Assembly (NCBI RefSeq): GCF_025751495.1
Contig: NZ_JAOWKZ010000003.1
Coordinates: 620,001-684,000 of the forward strand
DNA length: 64,000 bases
Direction: 5' to 3'
Origin: Albidovulum litorale
GTDB taxonomy: Bacteria > Pseudomonadota > Alphaproteobacteria > Rhodobacterales > Rhodobacteraceae
A model generated the notes under the pieces. The model saw only the letters and a program-made list of their open reading frames with translations. It was not told where the DNA came from and searched no databases. How positions within the stretch are numbered: position 1 is the first letter of the stretch; each line of letters opens with the position of its first letter. This document shows positions 44,556-54,452 of this stretch, one piece after another. Position numbers and translations under genes: made by a program.

Positions 44556-45091
44556 TCGCCCTTTATGACCGCTTTGCCAACGGCCTGTCGCGCCTCGCCC
44601 CCGTCACCCTGCCGACGCTCGCCCGGCTGACCTTTGCCGGCGTTCTCCTGATCTATTTCTGGAACTCCGCCCGCACCAAGTTCGGCGAGGGCTTTGCCGG
44701 GCTCTTCACCCCGTCCGACGGGGCCTATTACCAGATCTTCCCCAAGGCGATCGAAGCGGCGGGTTACGACTTCTCGCAGCTGACCACGTTCCATTGGGCC
44801 GTGGTGATGGCGGGAACCTGGGCCGAGGTTCTGCTGCCGCTCTGCATCATCATCGGGCTTTTCACCCGGTTTGCGGCTATCGGCATGATCGGCTTCGTCA
44901 TCGTGCAAAGCCTGACGGACGTCCATGGTCATGGTGTCGGCGGCGATGATCTCGGTCGCTGGTTCGACGCGGCGTCCGGGGCGCTCATCCTCGATCAGCG
45001 GGCGCTCTGGATCACGCTGCTCATGACCCTCGTGCTGATGGGAGCGGGCCCGCTGTCTGTGGACCGGATTCTGGCCGGCAGACGATCCTGA
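44552..45091 (+). CDS. DoxX-family membrane protein of the bufferin cluster
   Basis: 179 residues with four transmembrane helices (about 25-42, 74-95, 100-120, 145-168). DoxX proteins regularly close DUF2282-DUF692-DUF2063 operons; a role in electron transfer or respiratory-linked oxygen supply has been proposed but is unproven. A His-rich loop (T-D-V-H-G-H-G-V-G-G) could bind metal. Starts with GTG overlapping the bufC stop. Confidence 0.87.
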   Translation: MIALYDRFANGLSRLAPVTLPTLARLTFAGVLLIYFWNSARTKFGEGFAGLFTPSDGAYYQIFPKAIEAAGYDFSQLTTFHWAVVMAGTWAEVLLPLCIIIGLFTRFAAIGMIGFVIVQSLTDVHGHGVGGDDLGRWFDAASGALILDQRALWITLLMTLVLMGAGPLSVDRILAGRRS

Positions 45092-45265
45092 AACCCCTTT
45101 TCCGTCAACAATCTTGATTTTTTAAGGGAATCGCTCATCATTCGCCTCGCGTGAACGCAGACTTTCCTACCGCCTCCCTCTCTATGGGGCAGCCGGAAGA
45201 CCCGAAAGACCTGGCTGCACGGCCCCGGCAATGACGCTCGGGGAACTACGACGGAGGAGAAACGG

Positions 45266-45472
45266 ATGGCCACTGGCACCGTGAAATGGTTCAACACCAC
45301 CAAGGGCTTCGGCTTCATCGCGCCGGACGATGGCGGCAAGGATGTGTTTGTGCACATTTCCGCCGTCGAACGCGCCGGTCTGAAGACGCTCGCCGACAAT
45401 CAGAAAGTATCCTACGAGATGCAGTCGGGCCGCGATGGCCGGTCTTCGGCTGGCGATCTCAAACTGCTCTGA
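45266..45472 (+). CDS. cspA: Cold-shock domain protein (CspA family)
   Basis: 68 residues, single OB-fold with both RNA-binding motifs, K-G-F-G-F-I (RNP1) and V-F-V-H-I-S (RNP2). Cytoplasmic RNA chaperone. GGAGGAG precedes the ATG. The 174-base leader is long, as usual for csp genes with a structured 5' UTR. A strong bidirectional terminator follows. Confidence 0.95.
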   Translation: MATGTVKWFNTTKGFGFIAPDDGGKDVFVHISAVERAGLKTLADNQKVSYEMQSGRDGRSSAGDLKLL

Positions 45473-45492
45473 GCCCTCGGGACCAGGACATC

Positions 45493-45520
45493 AAGGCCCG
45501 CGCCCGGCGCGGGCCTTTTT
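45493..45520. terminator. Terminator after cspA
   Basis: AAGGCCCGCGC pairs with GCGCGGGCCTT over a 3-base loop, followed by a T run; it stands between the convergent cspA and ArsC-like genes. Confidence 0.9.
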
Positions 45521-45846
45521 CATGCCAGAAACTCGGCCTGCACATCCTTGCCCCAGCCGAGGGTCAGGTGCCCGTCGTGGTCGATCACAGGTCGCTTCAT
45601 CAGCGCCGGGTGGGCGGCGAGCAAAGCCTCGGGCGGGCCTCCGCGTTCATACTCGGACAGCCCGCGCCAGGTGGTGGAGGCGCGGTTGATCAGGCGGTCT
45701 CCGAAGGCGGTGTGAAAGCCTGCGATTTCTGCCTGTGACAGCGGTTCGTCGCGGACATCGCGAAACGTCACCTCATGCCCCGCCGCCATGAGCGCTTTCT
45801 GCGCCTTGCGGCAGGTATCGCAGTTTTTCAGCCCGTACAGGATCAT
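45520..45846 (-). CDS. ArsC/Spx-family (YffB-like) thioredoxin-fold protein
   Basis: 108 residues. Thioredoxin-like arsenate-reductase superfamily: C-x-x-C in K-N-C-D-T-C-R-K-A near 8-13, then R-P-V-I near 83 with the cis-Pro loop. In length and C-x-x-C motif it resembles YffB and glutathione-linked ArsC; no ars operon is near, so arsenate reduction should not be assumed. Confidence 0.85.
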   Translation of the reverse strand: MILYGLKNCDTCRKAQKALMAAGHEVTFRDVRDEPLSQAEIAGFHTAFGDRLINRASTTWRGLSEYERGGPPEALLAAHPALMKRPVIDHDGHLTLGWGKDVQAEFLA

Positions 45847-46134
45847 CGCCAGCCCCCATCTCCCCAACCCGTAGACACCGAAACATTGCGTAACACAAGA
45901 ACTGGGCGGATCTTTGCCGGTGGGGATCTGATGGGCCACCGCGATCGGCGGAAATCCGACCACCGTCGGCAGCTTTTCGTCGTTTCCGCAATGTCAACAC
46001 TTCGTGCCATTGCGAAAATCTTCATGGCGTTTTAGCAACAGTGCAGGTGGGCAGTACGAGTCTCGTTTAGCAGCAACAAAGAACGGAATACGTTCCGCGG
46101 CCCTGCCCTCACGGGGTGCGCGGAAGGGGGCACA

Positions 46135-46416
46135 ATGACAGTATCAAATGACCTGATCGAGCGGTTGTCGACCGAGACCGGCCGCCGCATGATCGACCAG
46201 GCGCGGCAGGGGCGGCGCCGGGCCTTGGCGACGATTTCCCATATCTGCGTGACGGTTACGACCGACGGGCAGACCACGCACGATGAGTTGTTCGACGAAA
46301 CGCCGACGCTCGGCCAGATCGTCGACCGTGTCGGGCCCGAGGCCTATGTCGTCTCGATCCGGATGCAGCGCCGCTCGCTGCGCGACCGCATCCGGCTGGC
46401 GCTTCTGGCAGCCTGA
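46135..46416 (+). CDS. Small protein of unknown function
   Basis: 93 residues, basic, with no signal peptide or membrane helix. The middle (A-T-I-S-H-I-C-V-T-V) and end (Y-V-V-S-I-R-M-Q-R-R-S-L-R-D-R-I) suggest a small alpha/beta fold. No family recognised. It stands alone in a patch of small unknown genes. Confidence 0.6.
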   Translation: MTVSNDLIERLSTETGRRMIDQARQGRRRALATISHICVTVTTDGQTTHDELFDETPTLGQIVDRVGPEAYVVSIRMQRRSLRDRIRLALLAA

Positions 46417-46479
46417 TAACCGCGTCGGATCCGCGTCTGCAAAACGTATGGCAGGCGTATGGCATCCGTCCCGACAGCG

Positions 46480-46782
46480 TCAGGCGCCGGTTTCCGGCGG
46501 GTCGGTGCGGACGATCTCGATCTTCACCTTGGTGACGAAGGCGGCAAGCGCGCCGATCACTGCCAGAAGGGGTGCTGCCAGCACGACCGCGCCCCCGGCA
46601 AGCGCACCGATGGTCAGCGGCACTTCCAGAACCAGATCACCATCGGGTTCGGTGATGCGGATGCGCTTGACCTCCGCCTCGGCGGCAAGCTCCTTCACCC
46701 GCGCCACAAGCTGATCGCCCGCGACCTCGATCTCTTCGGTCCAGGTACGTTTCTTCGGGTCTTTGGGGTCGGTGTCGGTCAT
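46480..46782 (-). CDS. DUF4342 protein
   Basis: 100 residues. Recognised as DUF4342: N-terminal W-T-E-E-I-E-V-A-G-D-Q-L-V-A-R-V-K, a beta hairpin, then a hydrophobic helix (about 55-82) likely in the membrane. GGAGGG precedes the ATG at 46782. Function unknown. Confidence 0.78.
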   Translation of the reverse strand: MTDTDPKDPKKRTWTEEIEVAGDQLVARVKELAAEAEVKRIRITEPDGDLVLEVPLTIGALAGGAVVLAAPLLAVIGALAAFVTKVKIEIVRTDPPETGA

Positions 46783-46890
46783 CGCTTTGGCCCTCCATCT
46801 GATGGCTGCGCGGACCATGGGCCGAGTCGGCGCGGCTGTCGTTGACAGGGATCAAAAGGGGCGCGGACAGGCCGCACGTTCAGGTTGTTG

Positions 46891-46922
46891 CCGCCCCTCA
46901 TAATGCGCAAAGCGAGGGGCGG
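46891..46922. other. Hairpin in the gap before the 47068 gene
   Basis: CCGCCCCTC and GAGGGGCGG arms with a 14-base loop, followed by a CGGGTATACCCG palindrome. The 285-base gap 46783-47067 holds no gene that I can support. Confidence 0.4.
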
Positions 46923-47067
46923 GTATACCCGACTACGTGGCTCACGGCGATGCTGACATCATCGAAGGCTTAAAAAAACGTTCCGGAGAGCACCGGGCAT
47001 ATAACGGGGTCCAGTACGATTTTCTGTAGTGACCCAAGGACCCCACTTTTTCGGAAGGGGGACTATT

Positions 47068-47349
47068 GTGACCGATTTCATATTTGTTGCCGCGCTTTAC
47101 TACGCTTGCGATCAGGCCGCGATCCAGAACCGGCTCAGCGCCAGGGACATCCTGCGGTGTTCCCGGGTCTATGAGACGGTGAAGGTCCATTTCCTGAGCG
47201 ACGAGGAACGGCAGGCGCTGCCAACCCTCGCGCCCCGCGACCACGCGCTGACGATGCAGACGGCCTATCTGCGGTTCAAGGATTGGGAAAAGGACAATCC
47301 CGACCTCGTGGCGTCGCTGAAGGCAGAGGCCTTTGCGGCGGTCTATTGA
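47068..47349 (+). CDS. Small conserved-looking protein of unknown function
   Basis: About 93 residues from a GTG preceded by GGAAGGGGGAC. Helical, with D-F-I-F-V-A-A-L-Y-Y-A near the start and Y-L-R-F-K-D-W-E-K near the end; no membrane segment of full length. No family recognised. Upstream neighbour of the RAYT. Confidence 0.6.
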   Translation: MTDFIFVAALYYACDQAAIQNRLSARDILRCSRVYETVKVHFLSDEERQALPTLAPRDHALTMQTAYLRFKDWEKDNPDLVASLKAEAFAAVY

Positions 47350-47445
47350 GGGGGGTGAACGACCTCTGCCGCTGCCCCGTGGTTGAACCCGCCCGGGGGC
47401 GCCGCGGTTTACCCCGCTTTAACTGTGTCCCGCCGATCATCGGCC

Positions 47446-47976
47446 ATGTCCCGCTACCGCCGCCCGACCATCCCCGGCGCCACGGTCTTCTTTACCGTCG
47501 CGCTCGCCGACCGCCGCTCGGACCTTCTGGTCCGCGAGATCGGGGCGTTGCGCAACGCGGTACGGGCGACACGGGCGGAGCGGCCCATTGCGATCGATGC
47601 ATGGGTCGTGTTGCCCGACCACATGCATTGCGTCTGGACCCTGCCAGAGGGGGACGCGGATTTTTCGGTGCGCATGGCGGCGATCAAGGCCCGGTTCACG
47701 CGTGTCATCCGTAGGTCGGGGTTTACCCCGACTCCACCCGCCAATCCGTACGGCGCGCGGGCGGGACGGAAGAGAGTCGGGGTGAACCCCGACCTACCCA
47801 AGGATGAAGCGCCGGTATGGCAGAAACGATTTTGGGAACATCACATCCGCGACGAGGCGGATTATCAGGCGCATGTCCGGTATTGTTGGATCAACCCGGT
47901 AAAGCACGGGTTGGTCGAACGGCCCGAAGATTGGCCGTATTCGTCATTTCATCGGGATGGCGGCACGAACCCGTAG
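47446..47976 (+). CDS. REP-associated tyrosine transposase (RAYT) with internal REP pair
   Basis: 176 residues, Y1/HUH-type single-strand transposase of the IS200-like RAYT group. Core motifs: N-terminal R-R-P-T-I-P-G-A-T-V-F-F-T-V, the HUH-equivalent L-P-D-H-M-H-C-V-W near 50-58, F-W-E-H-H-I-R-D-E-A-D-Y near 128, and N-P-V-K-H-G-L-V near 150. Residues about 89-117 (R-S-G-F-T-P-T through V-G-V-N-P-D-L) are encoded by two REP copies in inverse orientation that sit in frame within the gene, and the TAG stop is part of a second REP family's GTAG foot. The fold core seems intact, so it may be active; the insert replaces the usual variable loop. Confidence 0.85.
   Translation: MSRYRRPTIPGATVFFTVALADRRSDLLVREIGALRNAVRATRAERPIAIDAWVVLPDHMHCVWTLPEGDADFSVRMAAIKARFTRVIRRSGFTPTPPANPYGARAGRKRVGVNPDLPKDEAPVWQKRFWEHHIRDEADYQAHVRYCWINPVKHGLVERPEDWPYSSFHRDGGTNP
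47711..47797. repeat. Inverted REP pair (family 1) inside the RAYT gene
   Basis: GTAG-footed hairpins at 47711-47732 and, inverted, 47776-47797, 43 bases apart. The second is identical to the isolated copy at 24492; the first differs by one loop base. A BIME-like unit that is translated. Confidence 0.85.
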
Positions 47977-48092
47977 GGTGCGCATTCATTGCGCACCCGG
48001 GTGGTGTGAAGAGGGGGCGGGGATGACGGAAAAAAGGGGTGAATTCGGAGGCGGTCTCGAAGGGTGTGGTGCGCAATGAATGCGCACCCTAC
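47973..48092. repeat. Inverted REP pair (family 2) after the RAYT gene
   Basis: Identical 25-base GTAG-footed hairpins at 47973-47997 and, inverted, 48068-48092, with 70 bases between. The first supplies the RAYT stop codon; the second ends 6 bases before the Abi-alpha stop. A third identical copy is at 24599. Confidence 0.85.
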
Positions 48093-48098
48093 GGCTTG

Positions 48099-48905
48099 CT
48101 AGAGAACTGCCCTCGCAAACCGCTTGCCAAACTCCGTAAGATCAATCGTGCCTTTTATAAATTTGATTTCCTCATCATCTTCCAAATTATTGAAAATATC
48201 TTTGTATTCTTGTCGAGCCTCCACCCAATCATATAGATTCTCGCCTGCGGCATGTCGATCATAACGCACCTCTACAAGCCCCAAGCGAATCCAATTATCT
48301 ATCATTGATGGGAATGCCGGAATTTTGGCCATTTCGCCCGTCTCTGAGTAGAACCAGTTATAAAGATGCCTATATTTTACCCGATACTGACCACCTGAAT
48401 CCTTGATACCAGCAGTAACCGTAGCAATTGTTCGATTTGCCTGCCCAGCAATAAAGCTATTGAGAAGGCCCGCCTCAAGAGGGTCCAACTGCCTAATAAT
48501 ATCTGAAAAAGATGGATGGACATCGTCCGTTTTTTGCCGAGTCATCGACGATCGGATGAGTCGGAGGTAAAGTTCCTTAAGGTTCGGTTCGTCACTCGAG
48601 AAAGCGAGACCTTGCAATGCAGGCGCAACTAGAGAAGCCTTAGGTTCAACAATATCCTCCTGCGGCACGTCCTTCATAACTTCTTCGAGATCGTGCTCAA
48701 ATTTTGACTCGAAATATTTCCGCCCCTTATCAAATGCGAAGGTCACCGCTGCAATTGGCAACAAACAAACGTTGATCGCTTTGGTCAGTGTTAGGGCACT
48801 CTTTGCAAGTTCAGAGCCAGCCTCGCGTAGCTCTGGTGTGTCCTTTGCTACCGACATTATAGTAGTAACGACTTCGACGGTTTGTTTTGCCTTGTCGATG
48901 CTCAT
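48099..48905 (-). CDS. Abi-alpha (DUF4393) protein, candidate phage defence
   Basis: 268 residues. Recognised as the DUF4393/Abi_alpha family, linked to abortive infection. The N-terminus has a hydrophobic segment (L-T-K-A-I-N-V-C-L-L-P-I-A-A-V) near 42-57, then P-Q-E-D-I-V-E-P and L-Q-G-L-A-F-S-S-D-E-P-N-L-K-E-L-Y near 96-113, and R-S-S-M near 118, the typical family core. It is much richer in A+T than its neighbours, indicating recent transfer. It starts 3 bases after the thyX stop on the same strand (a GTG just before the ATG is also possible) and ends against a REP copy. No partner defence gene or integrase is adjacent; activity is inference. Confidence 0.75.
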   Translation of the reverse strand: MSIDKAKQTVEVVTTIMSVAKDTPELREAGSELAKSALTLTKAINVCLLPIAAVTFAFDKGRKYFESKFEHDLEEVMKDVPQEDIVEPKASLVAPALQGLAFSSDEPNLKELYLRLIRSSMTRQKTDDVHPSFSDIIRQLDPLEAGLLNSFIAGQANRTIATVTAGIKDSGGQYRVKYRHLYNWFYSETGEMAKIPAFPSMIDNWIRLGLVEVRYDRHAAGENLYDWVEARQEYKDIFNNLEDDEEIKFIKGTIDLTEFGKRFARAVL

Positions 48906-48908
48906 CAC

Positions 48909-49814
48909 TCACCCCCAAACCCCCTCAAACTCCCGCCATTCGCCCTTCGACATGCCGGAGTTTTCCTGTGTCACCACCTCTCCGGCCAGCCGTCGCTTCA
49001 GCGCCTCGACCCCCTTGCCCGACAGGTTCACCCCGCCCATGCGGTAGTCCTCGAAAGCGCCGTAGGCCAGCGGCACCCAGTCGCGGACGATGTCGCACAT
49101 GACCTCGGCATAGGCGCGGATTTCGTATTGGGCGTGGGTGTCGGCGCGCAGGCGCAGGAAGTGGAAGAGGTTGTGCAGGTCCACCTTCCAGTACCATTGC
49201 GTATAGACATTGGCGGGCAGGTTCATGCGGGCGAGTTCGCGGGCGAGGCCCTTCTGGCCGTCCTGCGACAGCATATCCTCGTAATGGTCATAGGCCCGCG
49301 TGGCGTCGTCGCGCAGGATGTCGAGCACGCGCTGCGCCTCTTCGCCCTGCAACAACTCCCCCCTGCCCTGATTGTTCACCGTCGATTGCGCGGCGAGATG
49401 TTCCGGCGCGGGGATGTAGAATTCGCGGTCGAGGATCGAGTAGCGGGCGGAGTATTCGTTGACGTTGGCGGTGCGGTGGCGGATCCACTGGCGGGCGACG
49501 AAGACCGGCAGCTTGACGTGGAACTTGACCTCGCACATCTCGAACGGGGTCGAGTGCCAGTGGCGCATGAGGTAGCGGATGAGCCCTTCGTCATTCGTGA
49601 CATGCTTGGTGCCCTTGCCGTAGCTGACGCGCGCGGCCTGCGTGATGGCGTTGTCGTCGCCCATATAGTCGATGACGCGGACAAGGCCGTGGTCGAGCAC
49701 TTCGTGGGCCACGTAGAGGCGCTTTTCCATGCCCTCGGAGGTGACGCGCAGCGTCGGCCTGGTCTCGGCGCGGGCCTCTTGGATCTCGGCCTGCTGTTCG
49801 GGGGTGAGTGTCAT
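48909..49814 (-). CDS. thyX: FAD-dependent thymidylate synthase
   Basis: 301 residues. Makes dTMP from dUMP using reduced FAD and methylene-tetrahydrofolate. The ThyX signature [14 protein letters not shown] lies near 112-125. GGAGGAC precedes the ATG at 49814. The Abi-alpha gene is inserted directly downstream; divergent from gloA across 178 bases that hold two GATTTTCTGT direct repeats. Confidence 0.95.
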   Translation of the reverse strand: MTLTPEQQAEIQEARAETRPTLRVTSEGMEKRLYVAHEVLDHGLVRVIDYMGDDNAITQAARVSYGKGTKHVTNDEGLIRYLMRHWHSTPFEMCEVKFHVKLPVFVARQWIRHRTANVNEYSARYSILDREFYIPAPEHLAAQSTVNNQGRGELLQGEEAQRVLDILRDDATRAYDHYEDMLSQDGQKGLARELARMNLPANVYTQWYWKVDLHNLFHFLRLRADTHAQYEIRAYAEVMCDIVRDWVPLAYGAFEDYRMGGVNLSGKGVEALKRRLAGEVVTQENSGMSKGEWREFEGVWG

Positions 49815-49897
49815 GGCGTCCTCCGGCTTCTCGAATCGTGATCCACTATATCTATGGGTTGGCCGGGCGGTAAACGCGATAGAGTGTATCAGGGGCA

Positions 49898-49925
49898 GAT
49901 TTTCTGTCCGGCCCCGATTTTCTGT
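49898..49925. promoter_or_regulatory. Direct repeats in the thyX-gloA divergent region
   Basis: GATTTTCTGT at 49898-49907 and again at 49916-49925, 18 bases apart, in the promoter region between thyX and gloA. Could be regulator half-sites; no consensus recognised. Confidence 0.3.
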
Positions 49926-49992
49926 GGATCGGGCCGCTTGGCGGCGGGGCGGCGGGGCTGCTAGGCTGCCGGAAAACATCAGGGAGCAAGAC

Positions 49993-50421
49993 ATGGGCCT
50001 GAAATATCTGCACACGATGGTGAGGGTGAAGGATCTGGACGCCTCGATGGCGTTTTACCGGCTTCTGGGGCTGGAAGAGACGCGGCGCTGGGACAATGAG
50101 GGGGGGCGGTTCACGCTCGTCTTCATGGCGCCGCCGGGGCAGCCGGACTGCCCGGTGGAACTGACCTACAACTGGGACGGGGATGAGGGGCTGCCCTCGG
50201 ACAGCCGCCATTTCGGGCATCTCGCCTATGAGGTCGACGATATCTACGCGACCTGCGCCCATCTCTTGGCCAATGGCGTGACGATCAACCGGCCGCCGCG
50301 CGACGGGCACATGGCCTTTGTCCGCTCGCCCGACAATGTCTCGATCGAGTTGCTGCAGGCAGGTGAGGCCAAGGCGCCCGCCGAGCCCTGGGCGAGCATG
50401 GGGAATACCGGGCATTGGTAA
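49993..50421 (+). CDS. gloA: Lactoylglutathione lyase (glyoxalase I)
   Basis: 142 residues, VOC superfamily. Isomerises the methylglyoxal-glutathione hemithioacetal. Metal ligands are in expected places: H-T-M-V-R-V near 7, E in C-P-V-E-L-T-Y-N-W near 57, H in F-G-H-L-A-Y near 76, E in S-I-E-L-L near 124. AGGGAGC precedes the ATG. The next gene's TTG start overlaps its end by 7 bases. Confidence 0.92.
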   Translation: MGLKYLHTMVRVKDLDASMAFYRLLGLEETRRWDNEGGRFTLVFMAPPGQPDCPVELTYNWDGDEGLPSDSRHFGHLAYEVDDIYATCAHLLANGVTINRPPRDGHMAFVRSPDNVSIELLQAGEAKAPAEPWASMGNTGHW

Positions 50422-51107
50422 GAGCGGCGCTGACGCTGGCCTTTTGCCTCGCTGCGGCTCCGGCGGTGGCCGGGTGTCGGCTGGCCCTGCTGCTGGCGCT
50501 CGATGTCTCGGCCTCGGTCGACAGGGACGAGGACCTGTTGCAGCGGCAGGGGCTGGCGCGGGCATTGCTGGCCCCGGCGGTTGAGGAGGCGTTCCTAGCC
50601 TTCGGCGACGACCATGTGGCGCTCGCCGTCTATGAATGGAGCGGGCGGCATCAGCAGGACCTGCTTCTGGACTGGACGGTGATCACGGGGGCAGAGGATC
50701 TGGCGGTGGCGGCGGCGACGGTGGCCACGAGCGAGCGGGGGCATGACGACATGCCGACGGCGCTTGGATATGCGTTGGGTCATGCGGCGAGCCTGTTCGA
50801 ACGCGCGCCGGATTGTACGGCGCGGAAGCTCGACGTGTCGGGCGACGGGCGCAACAATGAAGGCTTCGGCCCGGATCTGGCGTATCGCGAGTTCCCTCTG
50901 GACGGTGTGACGATAAACGGCCTCGCCATTTCCGAAAGCGACCGCGAGATTGCCGATTATTACCGGCGCAAGCTGATCCGGGGACCGGGGGCCTTTGTCA
51001 TCGAGGTGACCCGGTTCGAGGATTACGAGGCGGCGATGGAGGAGAAGCTTCTTCGCGAGTTGGAAGGCCCGGTGGTCAGCATGCTGGCACCGCGCAGCCC
51101 GGGATGA
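50415..51107 (+). CDS. DUF1194 secreted vWA-like protein 1
   Basis: 230 residues from a TTG overlapping gloA. A signal peptide (ending V-A-G) precedes a von Willebrand A-like domain with a MIDAS-like D-V-S-A-S-V-D near 30 and D-V-S-G-D-G-R-N-N near 142. Periplasmic metal-ion-dependent adhesion or scaffold fold of unknown role. Immediately followed by a paralog (ATGA overlap). Confidence 0.85.
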   Translation: MVRAALTLAFCLAAAPAVAGCRLALLLALDVSASVDRDEDLLQRQGLARALLAPAVEEAFLAFGDDHVALAVYEWSGRHQQDLLLDWTVITGAEDLAVAAATVATSERGHDDMPTALGYALGHAASLFERAPDCTARKLDVSGDGRNNEGFGPDLAYREFPLDGVTINGLAISESDREIADYYRRKLIRGPGAFVIEVTRFEDYEAAMEEKLLRELEGPVVSMLAPRSPG

Positions 51108-51874
51108 TCCGGGCGGGGCTTGCAGCACTGCTGCTGGCCGCGGCACCGGCCCATGCCGCCTGCCGACAGGCTTTGGCCATTGGTCTCGATGTGTCGGGAT
51201 CCGTCGATCAACGGGAATTCGTCTTGCAAGTGCAGGGCCTTGCCGCTGCGCTGAGCTCTGACGCGGTGCGTGCGGTCCTTCTGGAAGCGCCGGGTTATCC
51301 GGTGGCTCTGGCGGTCTATGACTGGTCAGGGGCTGAACATCAGCGGCTGATCCTCGACTGGGTGGAGATCACCGACGAAGTGGTGCTTGAGCGGGTGGCG
51401 GGCGTGATCGCCACGGCGGTCAGGATCGAACGGTCGCCCGCCACGGGTGTCGGCGCGGCGATGCTTTATGGCGATGCGCTTCTCGCGCAGCGGACGGATT
51501 GCCCGCGCGCGGCGCTCGACCTGACGGGCGATGGGCTCAACAACTCCGGTCCGCAGCCGCGCGATATCGTGCTGCCGGGCCGCGTGCCCGACGTCACGGT
51601 CAATGCCCTTGTGATCGGAGTGAACCGGGATGAGGGATGGGATGGCGGCGATCCCGGCGTGGCGGAACTGACCGCCTGGTTCACGGCCGAGGTGATCCGG
51701 GGACCGGATGCCTTCGTCGAGGTCGCCCTGGGGTTTGAGGATTTCGCGGCGGCGATGGAACGAAAGCTTTTGCGCGAACTTGCCGAGCTGACGGTCAGCG
51801 CGCTCCCCGGGTCCGATGACAAGGTGGCCCTACAGTATGGAGATGCCGTACCGGGCGTATCTAGCGCAAGATGA
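51104..51874 (+). CDS. DUF1194 secreted vWA-like protein 2
   Basis: 256 residues, paralog of the preceding gene with the same order: signal peptide ending A-H-A, MIDAS-like D-V-S-G-S-V-D near 27, A-V-Y-D-W-S-G near 70, D-L-T-G-D-G-L-N-N-S near 140, and R-G-P-D-A-F-V near 203. Coupled to its neighbour by ATGA. A tandem duplication whose copies have diverged considerably, so both are probably kept by selection. Confidence 0.85.
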   Translation: MIRAGLAALLLAAAPAHAACRQALAIGLDVSGSVDQREFVLQVQGLAAALSSDAVRAVLLEAPGYPVALAVYDWSGAEHQRLILDWVEITDEVVLERVAGVIATAVRIERSPATGVGAAMLYGDALLAQRTDCPRAALDLTGDGLNNSGPQPRDIVLPGRVPDVTVNALVIGVNRDEGWDGGDPGVAELTAWFTAEVIRGPDAFVEVALGFEDFAAAMERKLLRELAELTVSALPGSDDKVALQYGDAVPGVSSAR

Positions 51875-51883
51875 ACGTAAGGC

Positions 51884-52381
<498 letters not shown>

Positions 52382-52459
52382 CTTTTTCTCCGCCGTTTTT
52401 TCTGCTGCTGGTCACAGCCTCGGCGGAAAGAGGAAAATTTCGGTTAAAAGCGAAAGAGT

Positions 52460-52735
52460 TCAGGACCGGGCGCGGTTCCGGTCCCGTGCGAACCCGGCGA
52501 TCTCTGCAATCAGGGTCGAGAAGCGTTCCGGCGCCGGCGCGGCGCCGGTCATCCACGGGTAAAGATCCTGATCGTTCTCACCCAGAAGCGCATCATAAAG
52601 CGCCAGACGGTCAGGCGGCATGGCTGCAAGATGGGCATCGGCATAGGGGCCGAGGATGAGGTCCATCTCTTTCGTGCCGCGCCGCCATGACCGCATGGCA
52701 AGACGTTTCAGCATCGCTTCGGCAGACTCGCTCAC
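52460..52735 (-). CDS. sdhE: Succinate dehydrogenase assembly factor 2 (SdhE)
   Basis: 91 residues. Flavinylation chaperone of the SdhA subunit. The diagnostic R-R-G-T-K-E-M-D motif is near 18-25 and the Y-x-W region (L-Y-P-W-M-T-G) near 58. Its start overlaps the upstream XRE gene's stop (ATGA), so both are expressed together. Confidence 0.92.
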   Translation of the reverse strand: MSESAEAMLKRLAMRSWRRGTKEMDLILGPYADAHLAAMPPDRLALYDALLGENDQDLYPWMTGAAPAPERFSTLIAEIAGFARDRNRARS

Positions 52736-53154
52736 GCGGCGCTCTGGTCCAGCCCCTGACGGAGCTTCTTTTCCAGCCGCCCAAGGCGCCCGGTCATCGC
52801 GGTCATTGCGGTACGCAATTCGCGAATCTCGGCAAGAACGCCCTTGACTTGCGCCGTTTCGGCCGCTGTCTCGTCCGGCATATCCACGCCGTCGCCCTCA
52901 CCGGTCAGAAGCCACATCAGCGACACGCCGAGCATGCCGGCCAGCATCTGCAGACGGTTGGCGCGCGGCTCTTTCGCGTCGGCTTCCCAATGTTCGATCA
53001 CCTTTGTCTTCACGCCAAGGCGTTGGGCAAGATCAGCTTGACTCAGACCGGCCGCCTCACGCGCGGCAGCCAGCCGGTCGCCGAAGGTCGCAGCATCATC
53101 GCTGAACCAATTTTCGGCGGTTTCCGCGGTCTTTTCGAGCGTATCGGTGGTCAT
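52732..53154 (-). CDS. XRE-family helix-turn-helix regulator
   Basis: 140 residues. A HTH_3 domain (about 25-85: G-L-S-Q-A-D-L-A-Q-R-L-G-V, then W-E-A-D-A-K-E-P-R-A-N) is followed by a linker and a C-terminal coiled coil (about 105-135). Cotranscribed with sdhE; divergent from aatA. It could be autoregulatory, target unknown. Confidence 0.87.
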   Translation of the reverse strand: MTTDTLEKTAETAENWFSDDAATFGDRLAAAREAAGLSQADLAQRLGVKTKVIEHWEADAKEPRANRLQMLAGMLGVSLMWLLTGEGDGVDMPDETAAETAQVKGVLAEIRELRTAMTAMTGRLGRLEKKLRQGLDQSAA

Positions 53155-53189
53155 TAGAATTCCTTCTTGAAGTCGCTTGCGGGGGATGA

Positions 53190-54443
<1,254 letters not shown>

Positions 54444-54452
54444 GGGGAAAGC

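Noticed and set aside
45520-45846. Arsenate reductase in an ars operon
   Set aside because: Only the thioredoxin-like C-x-x-C protein is present, with no arsB, acr3 or arsR, so only the superfamily is called.
48099-49814. Prophage or genomic island around thyX and the Abi-alpha gene
   Set aside because: No integrase, tRNA attachment site, capsid or replication genes; the atypical composition is limited to the single Abi-alpha gene.
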